In this document: one piece after another, positions 41,755 to 52,839 of the stretch
Numbering within the stretch: the first letter of the stretch is position 1
Layout of the letters: each line of letters begins with the position of its first letter
Assembly (NCBI GenBank): GCA_902554705.1
Contig: CACDPP010000010.1
Span: 1 to 57,420 of the forward strand
From: Paracoccaceae bacterium
GTDB lineage: Bacteria > Pseudomonadota > Alphaproteobacteria > Rhodobacterales > Rhodobacteraceae
Direction of reading: 5' to 3'
DNA length: 57,420 nucleotides
Notes under the pieces: model-generated
What the model was told of the DNA's origin: nothing
Database searches by the model: none
Seen by the model: only the letters and a program-made list of their open reading frames with translations
Position numbers and translations under genes: made by a program

Positions 41755-43302
41755 CTAATTCTTTAACATTGAGGTTTGCACTAATTTTGAAGCATCTATT
41801 TCTTCATGATAACCAGCGACTAAAGTTTCCACTGAGGGCCCAATGATGTCTAGGACGAGCGCAGGATAAACGCCGAGTAGTAAAGTAAAGAAAATCAGAG
41901 GTGCAAATACTGTTTTCTCACGAAAGCTCATATCTTTTAATGATCGCAAAGCCTCTTTTATAAGATCGCCCATTACAACCCTACGATAAAGCCACAATGC
42001 GTATGCTGCGGATAATATGACCCCTGACGTGGCAAACAAAGCAACCCAAGTATTTACCTGGAAGATACCAACTAGAGTCAAAAATTCACCCACGAACCCT
42101 GAAGTTCCAGGTAATCCAACATTAGCCATCGTAAAAAACATAAAAATCAAGGCATAACTTGGCATGATGTTTACCAAACCACCATAGGCTTCTATTTCTC
42201 TGGTGTGCATTCGGTCGTAAATTACACCAACGCACAAAAACAGAGCTCCTGAAATAAAACCATGGCTCAACATTTGAAATATAGCACCATCTATGCCTTG
42301 CTGATTTGCCGCAAAAATTCCCATGGTAACATATCCCATGTGTGCTACCGATGAGTATGCAATAAGTTTTTTCATATCTTCTTGCACCAATGCAACTAGT
42401 GAGGTGTAAACGATTGCAATAGCTGACAACCAGAAAACTAGATTTGTCATCTCCGATGCACCAATGGGAAACATAGGAAGACTAAATCGCAGAAAACCAT
42501 ATCCACCCATTTTTAAAAGTATTGCGGCCAAAACTACTGAACCAGCAGTCGGAGCTTGTACGTGTGCATCAGGTAACCACGTATGAACAGGCCACATTGG
42601 CATTTTTACAGCAAAACTTGCAAAAAAAGCTAAGAACAGTAAAGTTTGGAATCCCCCAAGTACCTCAAAACCCAAAATATTAATTGTGCCATAATCAAAG
42701 CTATAATTCATTAAAGTAGGGATATCTGATGTGCCTGCAACGCTATACATAGAAATCATGGCGATTAACATAAGTACCGAACCCAGAAGTGTATAAAGGA
42801 AAAACTTAAAAGAGGCATAAATGCGATCTTTGCCGCCCCAAATACCTATAATTAGAAACATTGGGATCAAACCAGCTTCAAAAAATAAATAGAATAAAAC
42901 TAAATCTAGAGCCATGAAGACCCCCAACATCAAAGTCTCCAATAATAAGAAAGCTATCATATATTCTTTGACACGAACTTCTAAACTCCAAGACGCCCAA
43001 ATCACTAAAGGCATCATAAAAGTTGTCAGCATGACAAAAAGAATAGATATCCCGTCTACCCCCAGTTTATAATTTAACCCCATGATCCACTTGTAACTTT
43101 CAACCATTTGAAAATTAGTGTTTAGGGGGTCAAACTGAGCCAGAATGAGCAAGGACACGATAAAAGTCGCAACCGTGGTAAACATAGCCACTCTTTTACA
43201 AACTAGTTGTGCAGCAAGATCCTCTCCGCGCGCCACCATAAGAAGAACAAATGCAGCAAAAGCCGGTATAAAAGTAACCATAGAGAGCAGTGGTTGATCC
43301 AT
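41755..43302 (-). CDS. nuoM: NADH-quinone oxidoreductase subunit M
   Basis: A 515-residue antiporter-like subunit of complex I with about 14 membrane helices. Diagnostic stretches are [12 protein letters not shown]-like ([17 protein letters not shown], about residue 135), [20 protein letters not shown] (about 231) and [15 protein letters not shown] (about 315), with the channel lysines preserved. It contributes one proton channel. It lies 2 bp after nuoL and 12 bp before nuoN. Confidence 0.97.
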   Translation of the reverse strand: MDQPLLSMVTFIPAFAAFVLLMVARGEDLAAQLVCKRVAMFTTVATFIVSLLILAQFDPLNTNFQMVESYKWIMGLNYKLGVDGISILFVMLTTFMMPLVIWASWSLEVRVKEYMIAFLLLETLMLGVFMALDLVLFYLFFEAGLIPMFLIIGIWGGKDRIYASFKFFLYTLLGSVLMLIAMISMYSVAGTSDIPTLMNYSFDYGTINILGFEVLGGFQTLLFLAFFASFAVKMPMWPVHTWLPDAHVQAPTAGSVVLAAILLKMGGYGFLRFSLPMFPIGASEMTNLVFWLSAIAIVYTSLVALVQEDMKKLIAYSSVAHMGYVTMGIFAANQQGIDGAIFQMLSHGFISGALFLCVGVIYDRMHTREIEAYGGLVNIMPSYALIFMFFTMANVGLPGTSGFVGEFLTLVGIFQVNTWVALFATSGVILSAAYALWLYRRVVMGDLIKEALRSLKDMSFREKTVFAPLIFFTLLLGVYPALVLDIIGPSVETLVAGYHEEIDASKLVQTSMLKN

Positions 43303-43304
43303 AT

Positions 43305-45368
43305 TTACTTTACTCCCACTGAAAAAATCATCCAGGATAATAGTACTAGAATGCCTAAAACCATACCGAGGGCGTAACTAAATATATAACCAGACTGCAA
43401 GCGAGTGGAAATGCGTGTTACAAATGGAATGATACCCATCGCTATTCCATTGATTGTTCCATCAATTATCCCACCGTCACCTTTTTTCCAAAAAAACCGT
43501 CCAATAGCTTTCGCTCGAGAAACAAAAATAGTTTCATAGATTTCGTCAAAATACCATTTATTTAAAAGTAACCTATAAACTGGATCTAAAGTAGATGCCC
43601 ATTGAGCAGGTTTCTTCTTGTCCCAAACATAGAACCACAAGGCCATAAACAATCCAGCTAGCATGGCTAGAAAGGGGCTTATTTTTACCCAAATAGGCGC
43701 ATAGTGAGCATCATGCAAAACACGATTTTTAGGCCCCATAAAAATAGCTCCTACTGGAGGCATCTTTTCTTCAATCTCATCGATATTATTTTTGTCGGCA
43801 TTATCATCAGACCCTTTTGGAGCCGTCTGATGATATTCGCTTTCTATTCCAAAAAATTTTGCAACTTGATAATCTTTTCCAAAAAAACTTGAGTACCAAA
43901 TCATTCCAGACAAAATCGCACCTATTCCAAGAATTCCCAACGGTATCAACATCACCATAGGACTTTCTTTGGCATGTGAATGAGCCTGGCTATCCCCTTG
44001 GGCTTCCCCAAAAAATGTCATTAGCATCAAACGCCAGCTGTAAAAACTCGTAAGCAGAGCAGCTACGACCAAAGTCCAAAAAGGAAAACCGGCATTGGTT
44101 CCAGCCCAAGCACTTTCTATGACCGCATCCTTCGACAGGAACCCAGCAAAACCAAAATGCGTTAACGGCACCCCAACGCCAGTTATTGCGAGTGTGCCTA
44201 TCATCATGGCCCAGAAAGTATATGGGATTTTTTTTCGAAGCCCACCATAATTACGCATATCTTGCTCATGGTGCATTGCGTGAATAACTGAACCGGCACC
44301 AAGAAACAGCATCGCTTTGAAAAAGGCATGAGTAAATAGGTGATACATAGCTACCGAATAGGCTCCAACACCGGCAGCAACAAACATATATCCTAACTGG
44401 GACATTGTTGAATACGCTATTACGCGCTTTATATCATTTTGTACCAAACCAATGGTTGCAGCAATAAAGGCTGTAAAAGCCCCAAGGATTGTAATAAAAC
44501 TGAGGGCAGTGGGTGCGTACTCCATTAAAGGTGACATTCTACAAACCAGAAAAACACCGGCAGTAACCATTGTTGCTGCATGGATTAAAGCAGAAACTGG
44601 TGTTGGTCCTTCCATAGCATCTGGCAACCAAGTATGTAAAAAAAGTTGAGCAGATTTGCCCATAGCTCCAACAAAAAGGAGAAAAGCGATTAAGTTTGCT
44701 GCATTCCAATCACTCCAAAGAAACGTAAGACTCGTATCTGCTAATTTCGGAGCTGCAGAAAAAATATCATCAAAATTTATACTACCAGTCAGCATAAATA
44801 AACCAAAAATACCTAATGCAAATCCAAAATCACCCACCCGATTGACTACAAAAGCCTTGATAGCTGCCGCGTTTGCACTTTGTTTCCGGTAGTAAAACCC
44901 AATCAATAAATAAGAGGCTACACCGACACCTTCCCAGCCAAAAAACATCTGAATTAGGTTATCAGAGGTTACCAACATCAACATTGTGAACGTAAAAAAA
45001 GATAAATAAGCAAAAAACCTTGCTTTGTAATGTTCATCCTCTTTCCAATTTTCATCATGCGCCATGTAACCTACACTATAAAGATGAACTAAGGCAGAAA
45101 CTGAAGTTACAACCACCAGCATTATTGACGTCAATCGGTCTAACCTTATCGACCAATTAGCTGACAAGTGTCCGCTGTTTATCCAACGAAAGAGAGTAAT
45201 TTTTTCTACATGAGCATCGTGTGAAAGGAAAACTATCCAACTAAAAAAACAAGATAAAAATAGTAACGCTATTGTAAGATAAATAGCTTGGCTTTCACCT
45301 ATTGACCGCCAAAAAAAACCACCAACAATTGCCCCTAAAAGAGGCGAAAATAAAATAATTAGCTCCAA
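43305..45368 (-). CDS. nuoL: NADH-quinone oxidoreductase subunit L
   Basis: A 687-residue membrane subunit with about 16 helices. The antiporter core includes [19 protein letters not shown] (about 145) and [20 protein letters not shown] (about 240). A long C-terminal lateral helix runs along the membrane arm and braces subunits M and N. A hydrophilic, charged stretch near residue 525 (rich in D, N, K, E) precedes the last helices and is the least conserved part. It stands 4 bp after nuoK and 2 bp before nuoM. Confidence 0.97.
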   Translation of the reverse strand: MELIILFSPLLGAIVGGFFWRSIGESQAIYLTIALLFLSCFFSWIVFLSHDAHVEKITLFRWINSGHLSANWSIRLDRLTSIMLVVVTSVSALVHLYSVGYMAHDENWKEDEHYKARFFAYLSFFTFTMLMLVTSDNLIQMFFGWEGVGVASYLLIGFYYRKQSANAAAIKAFVVNRVGDFGFALGIFGLFMLTGSINFDDIFSAAPKLADTSLTFLWSDWNAANLIAFLLFVGAMGKSAQLFLHTWLPDAMEGPTPVSALIHAATMVTAGVFLVCRMSPLMEYAPTALSFITILGAFTAFIAATIGLVQNDIKRVIAYSTMSQLGYMFVAAGVGAYSVAMYHLFTHAFFKAMLFLGAGSVIHAMHHEQDMRNYGGLRKKIPYTFWAMMIGTLAITGVGVPLTHFGFAGFLSKDAVIESAWAGTNAGFPFWTLVVAALLTSFYSWRLMLMTFFGEAQGDSQAHSHAKESPMVMLIPLGILGIGAILSGMIWYSSFFGKDYQVAKFFGIESEYHQTAPKGSDDNADKNNIDEIEEKMPPVGAIFMGPKNRVLHDAHYAPIWVKISPFLAMLAGLFMALWFYVWDKKKPAQWASTLDPVYRLLLNKWYFDEIYETIFVSRAKAIGRFFWKKGDGGIIDGTINGIAMGIIPFVTRISTRLQSGYIFSYALGMVLGILVLLSWMIFSVGVK

Positions 45369-45372
45369 AAAA

Positions 45373-45678
45373 TCACCCCTTCATGACATTCACATCTTCA
45401 ACAGCTATTGTACCTCTATTGCGGAAAAAGCTGACTAAGATTGCCAAGCCAATGGCCGCCTCAGCGGCGGCTACGGTTAAAACAAATAATGTAAAAATCT
45501 GTCCGACTAGATCATTCATAAAACTAGAAAAAGCAACGAGATTTATGTTCACAGAAAGAAGCATAAGTTCGATCGACATCAATAAAATGATAATATTTTT
45601 TCGATTTAAAAATAGACCAAAGATGCCAATTACAAAAAGTACCGCTGCAACAGTAAGATAATGTTCTAAAGTAACCAT
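45373..45678 (-). CDS. nuoK: NADH-quinone oxidoreductase subunit K
   Basis: A 101-residue, three-helix subunit homologous to MrpC and mitochondrial ND4L. Conserved glutamates lie in helix 2 ([13 protein letters not shown], about residue 35) and helix 3 ([13 protein letters not shown], about 70), which belong to the central proton axis of complex I. Length is standard. It lies 36 bp after nuoJ and 4 bp before nuoL. Confidence 0.96.
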   Translation of the reverse strand: MVTLEHYLTVAAVLFVIGIFGLFLNRKNIIILLMSIELMLLSVNINLVAFSSFMNDLVGQIFTLFVLTVAAAEAAIGLAILVSFFRNRGTIAVEDVNVMKG

Positions 45679-45714
45679 TTTAAATTCTTTCTTGCAATAT
45701 CGAGCATCAGTATT

Positions 45715-46323
45715 TCAAAGCCCCTGTCCTGGCTTTACATTTTTCAAAGACAGCGATTTGTCTGGATCACGGTAAATTTGAGCTAAGATATCCTGACGTT
45801 TGACATCTTTCCGATGTCTTAGCGTCAATACTATTGCTCCTATCATAGCAACAAGAAGAATTAGACCAGCCAATTGAAAAAGAAGAAAATATTTATCGTA
45901 AAGCAATAATCCTAGGGCAGCGGTATTATGAAATTCTATTGGAGTTGGTGCAGCACGAGCTGCTTGAGCACCATCTGCGGGAACCCAAACAGCTAAGCCC
46001 ATTGCTAACTCCATCAAAAGAATAACCACTATCAATAAACCTAAAGGTAAATATTTCGACATTTCAGCTTTTAAACTGGCAAAGTCTACATCAAGCATCA
46101 TGACAACAAAAAGAAACAGAACAGCAACAGCGCCAACATATACGATAATTAAAAGCATAGCGACAAACTCAGCACCAAGTAGGATAAATAGACCTGCAGA
46201 TGATAAAAAAGACAAAATCAGCCACAGAACGGAATGGACTGGGTTTCGGCTTAGAACAGTAAACAACCCACCGGTTATGGTGCTCAGTGCAAAAAGATAA
46301 AATGCGAAAACTTCTGCACCCAT
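45715..46323 (-). CDS. nuoJ: NADH-quinone oxidoreductase subunit J
   Basis: A 202-residue subunit with five helices, equivalent to mitochondrial ND6. The motif [18 protein letters not shown] (about residues 60-77), containing the pi-bulge region that couples quinone reduction to proton pumping, is intact. The C-terminal tail is charged. The 79-bp gap to nuoI upstream is one of the largest inside the operon and holds no open frame that I would support. Confidence 0.96.
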   Translation of the reverse strand: MGAEVFAFYLFALSTITGGLFTVLSRNPVHSVLWLILSFLSSAGLFILLGAEFVAMLLIIVYVGAVAVLFLFVVMMLDVDFASLKAEMSKYLPLGLLIVVILLMELAMGLAVWVPADGAQAARAAPTPIEFHNTAALGLLLYDKYFLLFQLAGLILLVAMIGAIVLTLRHRKDVKRQDILAQIYRDPDKSLSLKNVKPGQGL

Positions 46324-46402
46324 TTTATTTATTCCCGTTAATTTCAGATTGTCGAAAGGTTTTCACTGGTAATCTCAACTTCAAATTGTTTTCATAGTTT
46401 CG

Positions 46403-46897
46403 TTATCGATATGGCGCATCTAGCTCTAAATTACGTGCGATTTGTGCTTCCCATCTCTCGCCATTTTCCAAAAGTTTTTCTTTATCGTAAAAGAGCTCTT
46501 CTCTAGTTTCCGTGGCAAACTCAAAGTTTGGACCTTCGACGATTGCGTCCACTGGACAAGCCTCTTGGCAAAACCCACAATAAATGCATTTGGTCATATC
46601 AATATCATATCGGGTCGTTCGCCGACTACCATCTTCTCTCGGCTCAGCATCTATAGTAATAGCTTGGGCTGGACATATAGCTTCACATAATTTGCAAGCT
46701 ATACACCTTTCCTCACCATTTGGGTATCGACGCAGAGCATGTTCTCCTCTGAACCGTGGACTTAGTGGCCCTTTTTCATAAGGATAATTTATGGTTGCCT
46801 TGGGTTTAAAAAAATATTTGAGCCCAAGCCTCATCCCTCGCCAGACATCAGCAAGAAAAAAATATTTTACTGCACGAGTATAATCAAATTTACCCAA
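46403..46897 (-). CDS. nuoI: NADH-quinone oxidoreductase subunit I
   Basis: A 164-residue ferredoxin-like subunit with two [4Fe-4S] motifs: [12 protein letters not shown] and [12 protein letters not shown] (about residues 61-72 and 100-111). They bind clusters N6a and N6b, which pass electrons from the peripheral arm toward N2. The N-terminal amphipathic region attaches it to the membrane arm. It follows nuoH after 2 bp. Confidence 0.97.
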   Translation of the reverse strand: MGKFDYTRAVKYFFLADVWRGMRLGLKYFFKPKATINYPYEKGPLSPRFRGEHALRRYPNGEERCIACKLCEAICPAQAITIDAEPREDGSRRTTRYDIDMTKCIYCGFCQEACPVDAIVEGPNFEFATETREELFYDKEKLLENGERWEAQIARNLELDAPYR

Positions 46898-46899
46898 AA

Positions 46900-47982
46900 T
46901 CAGCCTCCAACTAAGTACCGAGCATAAAAGCTACCAAAAACTTCAAATTTTGCGAGAAAAGCCACAAAAACAACCCAAGCTAGGGAAAATGGCAAAAACA
47001 CTTTCCAGCCAAGTCTCATTAATTGATCATATCTATAGCGAGGGGTGATTGCCTTGATCATCGCAAAAATAAAAAAGAAAAGGCCCATTTTCAAAATCAT
47101 CCAGAATACCCCATCGGGTAAAGCAGGAATTGGAGACAACCAACCGCCAAAAAACAAAAGGCTAGTAAGTGCACACATCAAAAAAACTGCTATCAACTCA
47201 CCAGCCATAAATAATAAAAAAGGCGTGGAGCTGTACTCAACCTGGAAACCTGCCACCAGCTCCGATTCAGCCTCGGGAAGGTCAAATGGTGGCCTATTTG
47301 TTTCGGCCAAAGCAGAGATAAAAAATAAAAATAACATTGGCAAATGGGGCAACCAATACCAACCAAAAATTCCATAATCGGTATCTTGCGCTGCAACAAT
47401 TGCGCCAAAATTCATAGATCCCGTTGAAATGATAACACCTATAATAACCAGTCCTATTGACACTTCATAGGAAATCATCTGAGCAGCAGAACGAAGCGAA
47501 CCCAAAAATGGATATTTGGAATTAGATGCCCAACCACCCATGATAACACCGTAAACTTCAAGTGACGATATCGCAAAAACATAAAGTATGGCGACATTAA
47601 TATTCGAGAGTTGCCAACCTTCATTTAATGGAACTACCGCCCAGGCTAAAATAGCCATCACAAAGGAAACCACTGGGGCTAAGAAGAAAACAAATTTATC
47701 TGATCCAGCTGGAACAACAATTTCTTTGAACACTAATTTTAACATGTCTGCACCAGACTGCAAAAGTCCGAATGCTCCCACAACATTTGGACCCCGCCGT
47801 AATTGAACAGCTGCCCAAACCTTCCGATCTGCATAAATTAAAAAATATGCGGAAAGAAGCAAAAACACAGCCATAAGAAGGCCCTGGCCTATTAAAATAA
47901 GCACAAAACCAAAATTAGAAGACATCAGATCCGAGAGCGCCCCCCCAATCGTAAAAAATAATTGTGAAAATATCTCTGTCAT
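46900..47982 (-). CDS. nuoH: NADH-quinone oxidoreductase subunit H
   Basis: A 360-residue, eight-helix subunit equivalent to ND1. It forms much of the quinone chamber and the E-channel. Family landmarks are [20 protein letters not shown] (about residues 49-68) and [20 protein letters not shown] (about 230-250), with its acidic cluster. It lies 16 bp after nuoG and 2 bp before nuoI. Confidence 0.97.
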   Translation of the reverse strand: MTEIFSQLFFTIGGALSDLMSSNFGFVLILIGQGLLMAVFLLLSAYFLIYADRKVWAAVQLRRGPNVVGAFGLLQSGADMLKLVFKEIVVPAGSDKFVFFLAPVVSFVMAILAWAVVPLNEGWQLSNINVAILYVFAISSLEVYGVIMGGWASNSKYPFLGSLRSAAQMISYEVSIGLVIIGVIISTGSMNFGAIVAAQDTDYGIFGWYWLPHLPMLFLFFISALAETNRPPFDLPEAESELVAGFQVEYSSTPFLLFMAGELIAVFLMCALTSLLFFGGWLSPIPALPDGVFWMILKMGLFFFIFAMIKAITPRYRYDQLMRLGWKVFLPFSLAWVVFVAFLAKFEVFGSFYARYLVGG

Positions 47983-47998
47983 TTTAAATCAAACCATT

Positions 47999-50017
47999 TC
48001 ATTCCGCGGCAACTTTTGAATTATTTCTAGCCTTTGCGCCTGCAGACAATTCTGCCATTACACTCGAAGCGCGCGCGATGGGGTTTGTTAGGTAAAAATC
48101 ACTGATAACATTTAAAAAATCTCTCTCAAGCATCTTACCAGCTTTCAATGGCTTCCATTCATTTAATGGAACCTCGTCTATTTGCTCTAAGTTAGGGTAT
48201 AATCCAACTAAAAGTGCTCTCAATTGACTTAGATTATCAAAGGGCAAATTATTGCTCAGCTCTTCGGATAAGGCTCTAAAAATTGCCCAGTTTTCTTTTG
48301 CTTCTCCAGGTGCAAAATTTGCTCTGCTACTTAATTGAGCACGACCTTCAGTATTTACAAATATTCCATTTTCTTCAGTATATGCGGCGGCTGGGAAAAT
48401 AATATCTGCATTATGTGCGCCTCGATCACCATGGCTTCCTTGATAAATTACAAAAACACGTTCAGGGAGTTCTATTTCGTCAGCGCCTAGATTATAAATT
48501 ACATCTGCGTTTGCAATCTCAGCACTTAATTCGCCATCTGCAACAGCGCCAATATCCAAAGCTCCCACTCTAGATGCTACTGTATGTAAATTTAAAAACT
48601 TTGACCCTGTTTTTTCGGCTAATTCCATCACCTTAGATAAAACAGACAGTCCGTCTTCATCCCGAATAGCACCTTGCCCCAATATCACAACGCTTTCCTG
48701 ATCCCCGGCTAAAGAGGTTTCGCTTTTGATTAAATCTTTTAAAGATTTTCTACCTGTGCCGCAGTGGTGATATTCGTAGGATAAGTCACAGGGCTCTCCT
48801 ATAAGTTTTACTTCTGCTCCATTTAACCACGCTTTTCTAATACGGGCATTTAACGTTGGGGCCTCATTCCTTGGATTGGAGCCAATTATATATATAGTTT
48901 TGGCTGTATCTATTTCTGCAATCGATGCTGTTCCAACATAAGCACTGCGATTATCACTTGGAAGCCGAGCTTGATCCAAGCGGCATTCAACTGAACCTCC
49001 CAAGGCCTCAATTAGCTGTTTAAGAGCAAATGTGGCTTCGACTGAGACTAAATCGCCAACAAGACCAAATATTTTCTTATCAATTATTGCTGATTTTGCC
49101 TTTTCTAAAGCTTCTGCCCAAGTCGCTACGCGCAGCTTCCCATTTTCACGTACATAAGGTGTATCCAGTCTTTGACGCCTCAATCCATCCCAAACAAATC
49201 GAGTTTTGTCTGAAATCCATTCTTCGTTAATTCCATCGTGGTTACGCGGCATAATGCGCATAACTTCTCGACCTTTCGTATCAACCCTAATATTCGAGCC
49301 TAATGCATCCATTACGTCTATAGTTTCAGTTTTACTAAGCTCCCAAGGACGAGCTGTGAAAGAATAAGGCTTAGAGGTTAGGGCTCCAACCGGACATAAA
49401 TCGATGATATTACCTTGCAAATTGCTTTCTAGTGTTTCACCTAAATAACTTGTGATTTCGCTATCTTCACCACGCCCCGTTTGCCCCATTTGAGATGCCC
49501 CTGCCACCTCAGTTGTAAAGCGCACACACCGAGTACAGCTTATGCAACGGGTCATGTGAGTTTCAACTAGAGGGCCAAGGTCTAAATCATCCGAAGCTCG
49601 CTTTGCTTCCCTAAAACGCGAAAAATCTACTCCATACGCCATAGCCTGATCTTGTAAGTCACATTCCCCCCCTTGATCACATATGGGACAATCAAGTGGG
49701 TGATTGATTAGTAAAAACTCCATTACACCCTCTCGGGCTTTTTTTACCATCGGTGAATTGGTCTTCACTACTGGAGGCTGTCCGTCTGGACCTGGGCGCA
49801 GATCTCGAACTTGCATTGCGCAAGATGCAGCTGGCTTTGGCGGACCGCCAACTATCTCAACCAGACACATTCGACAATTTCCCGCAATGGAAAGACGTTC
49901 ATGATAGCAAAAGCGTGGAATTTCTATGCCAGCCTCTTCACAAGCCTGTATTAAGGTCATTGAACCATCTACTTCCAATTCGACTTCATCAATTACAACT
50001 CTTCGCTCATCAGCCAT
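47999..50017 (-). CDS. nuoG: NADH-quinone oxidoreductase subunit G
   Basis: A 672-residue peripheral-arm subunit. The N-terminal region binds the [2Fe-2S] cluster N1b ([19 protein letters not shown], about residues 37-55) and two [4Fe-4S] clusters ([12 protein letters not shown] about 115; [10 protein letters not shown] about 155 and CPVGALTSK about 206). A molybdopterin-oxidoreductase-like domain without an active cofactor follows. Length is typical of alphaproteobacterial NuoG, shorter than in E. coli. The 105-bp upstream gap contains a possible 33-codon ORF. Confidence 0.97.
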   Translation of the reverse strand: MADERRVVIDEVELEVDGSMTLIQACEEAGIEIPRFCYHERLSIAGNCRMCLVEIVGGPPKPAASCAMQVRDLRPGPDGQPPVVKTNSPMVKKAREGVMEFLLINHPLDCPICDQGGECDLQDQAMAYGVDFSRFREAKRASDDLDLGPLVETHMTRCISCTRCVRFTTEVAGASQMGQTGRGEDSEITSYLGETLESNLQGNIIDLCPVGALTSKPYSFTARPWELSKTETIDVMDALGSNIRVDTKGREVMRIMPRNHDGINEEWISDKTRFVWDGLRRQRLDTPYVRENGKLRVATWAEALEKAKSAIIDKKIFGLVGDLVSVEATFALKQLIEALGGSVECRLDQARLPSDNRSAYVGTASIAEIDTAKTIYIIGSNPRNEAPTLNARIRKAWLNGAEVKLIGEPCDLSYEYHHCGTGRKSLKDLIKSETSLAGDQESVVILGQGAIRDEDGLSVLSKVMELAEKTGSKFLNLHTVASRVGALDIGAVADGELSAEIANADVIYNLGADEIELPERVFVIYQGSHGDRGAHNADIIFPAAAYTEENGIFVNTEGRAQLSSRANFAPGEAKENWAIFRALSEELSNNLPFDNLSQLRALLVGLYPNLEQIDEVPLNEWKPLKAGKMLERDFLNVISDFYLTNPIARASSVMAELSAGAKARNNSKVAAE

Positions 50018-50021
50018 AATG

Positions 50022-50123
50022 CTACCAATCTAACCTTTTTGGATTGCAGGAAAACGCCCCAATTTTGAGCTCATCAGCATGAGCGAATAAGAAATTTATA
50101 AAATTGAGCATTTTAATTCTCAT
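50022..50123 (-). CDS. Possible 33-residue micro-ORF between the lipoprotein gene and nuoG
   Basis: An ATG at 50123-50121 overlaps the stop codon of the preceding lipoprotein gene (TAATG). It opens a 33-codon frame that ends 4 bp before the nuoG ATG, filling the gap exactly. The predicted peptide begins [13 protein letters not shown] and has a mildly hydrophobic first half. I recognise no family. The arrangement would allow translational coupling, but a chance ORF is possible. Confidence 0.3.
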   Translation of the reverse strand: MRIKMLNFINFLFAHADELKIGAFSCNPKRLDW

Positions 50124-50494
50124 TACACATCACACTGTCCGCTGAGTTTTAAAACTTTGCCAGTCAGGCCGATACTCTGATCATCGGGACCCAAAATCCA
50201 TTTGATATCCGACGTACCAAAGTTTTTAATACAAAACCGAGTCGCTTCATATCTCCCAGCCTCACGAGCCCCTGAGAGAGATCGATTTGCACGCCTAACT
50301 GTTAAGTCAAATGACCGGTCATCTAACTTATTTCGGCTTAGTTTGGATGAGAAAGAATATCCATCAAAAGAAACTTTGTTTTCTTCAAGTTCAAATGGAT
50401 TTGAACAACCCATCACTATCAAAAAAGAAGACGTCGCCAAGCCCATAATAAAATATCTGCTTTGAGGCCGAGTGATACCTTTAGCTAGGTTCAT
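50123..50494 (-). CDS. Small predicted lipoprotein encoded between nuoF and nuoG
   Basis: A 123-residue protein with a basic N-terminus, a hydrophobic segment and a lipobox ending at cysteine 30 (FLIVMGC), so it is probably a lipoprotein. The mature part has two more cysteines (near residues 87 and 121) and no domain I recognise. Its ATG overlaps the nuoF stop by 4 bp, so it is translated together with complex I. Extra genes at this place occur in alphaproteobacterial nuo operons, and some may aid assembly, but the role here is unknown. An internal start at M17 would still leave a lipoprotein signal. Confidence 0.75.
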   Translation of the reverse strand: MNLAKGITRPQSRYFIMGLATSSFLIVMGCSNPFELEENKVSFDGYSFSSKLSRNKLDDRSFDLTVRRANRSLSGAREAGRYEATRFCIKNFGTSDIKWILGPDDQSIGLTGKVLKLSGQCDV

Positions 50495-51789
50495 TGTGCG
50501 GCCACCAAACTATTTTGCATTGATCTTTGTTTTTTTAAACGATCTTCAATTTCCTCTCGAAAATTCTTTATAAGTCCCTGTATAGGCCAGGCTGCTGCAT
50601 CACCAAGTGCACAAATTGTATGACCTTCAACCTGTTTAGTGACGTCCAAAAGCATATCAATCTCACTGGGGTCCGCATCGCCATTTACTAACCGTTCCAT
50701 AACCCGCATCATCCATCCAGTACCCTCTCTGCAAGGTGTGCACTGTCCGCAGCTTTCATGCTTGTAAAACTTAGAAAGACGCCAAATAGCTTTGATTACA
50801 TCCGTACTCTGGTCCATAACAATAACGGCTGCAGTTCCCAAGCCAGAGCCCAACTCTCCCCTAAGGTAGTCAAAATCCATTAGTGCTTCTCGCATTTCTC
50901 CACCGCGAACACACGGAACTGAAGCGCCTCCTGGAATTACAGCCTTTAAGTTTTTCCATCCACCACGGATACCACCACAATGCTTTTCAATAAGTTCTTC
51001 AAATGGAATAGACATCTCTTCCTCAACGACGCATGGATGGTTTACATGGCCGGATATGGCGAATAATTTTGTTCCGGCATTATTCTCCCGACCGAAATTC
51101 GAAAACCAATCTGCCCCACGGCGAAGAATAGTTGGAACAACAGCTATAGATTCAACATTATTTACGGTCGTAGGGCAGCCATACAAACCAGCACCAGCTG
51201 GAAATGGTGGCTTCATCCGAGGCATTCCCTTTTTACCTTCTAAACTTTCTAATAAAGCCGTTTCCTCCCCGCAAATATATGCACCAGCACCATGGTGAAG
51301 AAATAAATCAAACTTCCAGCCGGATTTTGATGCATTTTTACCGATTAGACCTGCTTCGTATGCTTCATCAATTGCAGCTTGAAGCGCTTCGCGCTCGCGA
51401 ATGTACTCGCCTCTGATATAAATATAGCAGACGTTTGCGTTCATAGCGAAGCTGGCTATTAAACATCCTTCAACTAACGAATGAGGGTCATGGCGCATTA
51501 TTTCTCGATCCTTACATGTACCAGGCTCAGATTCGTCTGCATTGACAACCAAGTACGCCGGCCGGCCGTCACTCTCCTTGGGCATAAAAGACCACTTTAG
51601 TCCAGTTGGAAAACCCGCGCCGCCACGACCGCGTAAACCTGAGGCCTTCATCTCGTCCACGATCCAATCACGGCCCTTCTTTATAATTTTGGCTGTATTG
51701 TCCCAATGCCCTCTGGCTCTAGCTCCCGAAAGCGATCTGTCATGCATGCCGTAGATATTTGTAAATATTCTATCTTGGTCTTTGAGCAT
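50491..51789 (-). CDS. nuoF: NADH-quinone oxidoreductase subunit F
   Basis: A 432-residue subunit that binds NADH and FMN and carries [4Fe-4S] cluster N3. The glycine-rich FMN/NADH loop [16 protein letters not shown] (about residues 49-64), [10 protein letters not shown] (about 87) and the cluster motif [12 protein letters not shown] (about 344-355), with a fourth cysteine in [13 protein letters not shown] (about 394), are intact. It follows the DUF5337-type gene by 7 bp and overlaps the lipoprotein gene by 4 bp. Confidence 0.97.
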   Translation of the reverse strand: MLKDQDRIFTNIYGMHDRSLSGARARGHWDNTAKIIKKGRDWIVDEMKASGLRGRGGAGFPTGLKWSFMPKESDGRPAYLVVNADESEPGTCKDREIMRHDPHSLVEGCLIASFAMNANVCYIYIRGEYIREREALQAAIDEAYEAGLIGKNASKSGWKFDLFLHHGAGAYICGEETALLESLEGKKGMPRMKPPFPAGAGLYGCPTTVNNVESIAVVPTILRRGADWFSNFGRENNAGTKLFAISGHVNHPCVVEEEMSIPFEELIEKHCGGIRGGWKNLKAVIPGGASVPCVRGGEMREALMDFDYLRGELGSGLGTAAVIVMDQSTDVIKAIWRLSKFYKHESCGQCTPCREGTGWMMRVMERLVNGDADPSEIDMLLDVTKQVEGHTICALGDAAAWPIQGLIKNFREEIEDRLKKQRSMQNSLVAAQ

Positions 51790-51796
51790 TACAAAA

Positions 51797-52021
51797 CTAT
51801 CCCCTTCTTTCCCGGCGAGATCTTACTATTTTATACAATGAAATCATCGCCCAAGCTAACGCAGCTAAAGTAAAAAAATCTATCAAGAGCATATAACGAG
51901 CTGATATCCCAAGGGAAGGGGCTGCGCCTTGCAATACACTCCAAAATAACACAGAACCAGCAATTATCAGAGCAATCAACCGCCCCTGCTTTTCTTTTCC
52001 ATTTTTATTTAACTCGTTCAT
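51797..52021 (-). CDS. DUF5337-like two-helix membrane protein in the nuo operon
   Basis: A 74-residue protein with a charged N-terminus ([13 protein letters not shown]), two hydrophobic helices (about residues 15-33 and 41-62) and an arginine-rich tail. It matches my memory of the DUF5337 family found between nuoE and nuoF in Rhodobacterales. The function is not established. Position and coupling suggest an accessory or assembly role for complex I, which is inference. Confidence 0.75.
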   Translation of the reverse strand: MNELNKNGKEKQGRLIALIIAGSVLFWSVLQGAAPSLGISARYMLLIDFFTLAALAWAMISLYKIVRSRRERRG

Positions 52022-52078
52022 TTATTCTTTTTCACACTTCAAGTTATCTTTATCTTCTGAAAACAAACTTAACTTCAT
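52022..52078 (-). CDS. Possible 18-residue micro-ORF between nuoE and the DUF5337-like gene
   Basis: An ATG overlapping the nuoE stop (ATGA) opens an 18-codon frame ([18 protein letters not shown]) whose TAA sits directly before the next ATG. It may be a coupling peptide that carries ribosomes across the gap, or chance. Nothing else in the 53-bp gap explains it. Confidence 0.2.
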   Translation of the reverse strand: MKLSLFSEDKDNLKCEKE

Positions 52079-52785
52079 TGCTTTTCCCAATTGACTGACA
52101 AGTTAGCCTCTGTCCCATCAATTTTTTTAATCGTATCCTTAAACTTTTTAGCTAACGCCACACTCTTATTGACAGCTGAACCAGCTCCTTCACCTTCTAA
52201 TAAACTAGTTAAACCGATGGCCGGTTCGACCGAAAAACGTCCATTTTGCGGACCCGGGACGGGAGCAGATCCATTTCTCAAATCTTCAATCAATTCCGCA
52301 AACCTTTCACTTGAAAGATCTTCGTAATAATCTTTTCCTATTTGTACCATTGGAGCGTTAGCACAGGCTCCTAGGCACTCCACTTCTTCCCAAGATAATT
52401 TACCATCCTTTGAAACCGTATGCGCTGTCGGTGAAATTTTTTCTTTACAAACCTCTATAAGATCTTCAGCGCCGCATAACATACAAGACAAAGTACCGCA
52501 CACTTGAACATGTGCCGCTGACCCGACTGGTTGAAGCTGAAACATAAAGTAAAAAGTCGCAACTTCTAGCGCCCTGATATGTGCCATATCTAGCATATCC
52601 GCTACAAATTCTATTGCCGGACGTGAGAGCCATCCTTCTTGCTCTTGAGCACGCCATAACAGAGGTATTATAGCTGATGCCTCTCGACCTTCAGGATACT
52701 TTGTAATCTGAGCTTCAGCCCATTTTTGATTTTCTGGTGAAAAAGCAAAAGATTCAGGCTGGTCTGGGTGCAATCTACGGAGCAC
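52075..52785 (-). CDS. nuoE: NADH-quinone oxidoreductase subunit E, GTG start
   Basis: A 236-residue subunit with a thioredoxin-like domain carrying [2Fe-2S] cluster N1a. The cluster ligands lie in [10 protein letters not shown] (about residues 97-106) and [11 protein letters not shown] (about 136-146). The C-terminal extension of about 70 residues (from [14 protein letters not shown]) is characteristic of Rhodobacterales NuoE compared with about 160-residue enteric forms. The start is GTG at 52785 ([13 protein letters not shown] agrees with relatives). It follows nuoD after 54 bp. Confidence 0.95.
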   Translation of the reverse strand: MLRRLHPDQPESFAFSPENQKWAEAQITKYPEGREASAIIPLLWRAQEQEGWLSRPAIEFVADMLDMAHIRALEVATFYFMFQLQPVGSAAHVQVCGTLSCMLCGAEDLIEVCKEKISPTAHTVSKDGKLSWEEVECLGACANAPMVQIGKDYYEDLSSERFAELIEDLRNGSAPVPGPQNGRFSVEPAIGLTSLLEGEGAGSAVNKSVALAKKFKDTIKKIDGTEANLSVNWEKQ

Positions 52786-52839
52786 TTTTTAAAACCCCCC
52801 TAAGTTTGATTTTGAAGCTGCTGTGTGACAAGACTTTAC

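Noticed and set aside
43704-45661. Long open frames antisense to nuoL and nuoK
   Set aside because: They are shadows of strongly conserved complex I genes and show no protein-like features.
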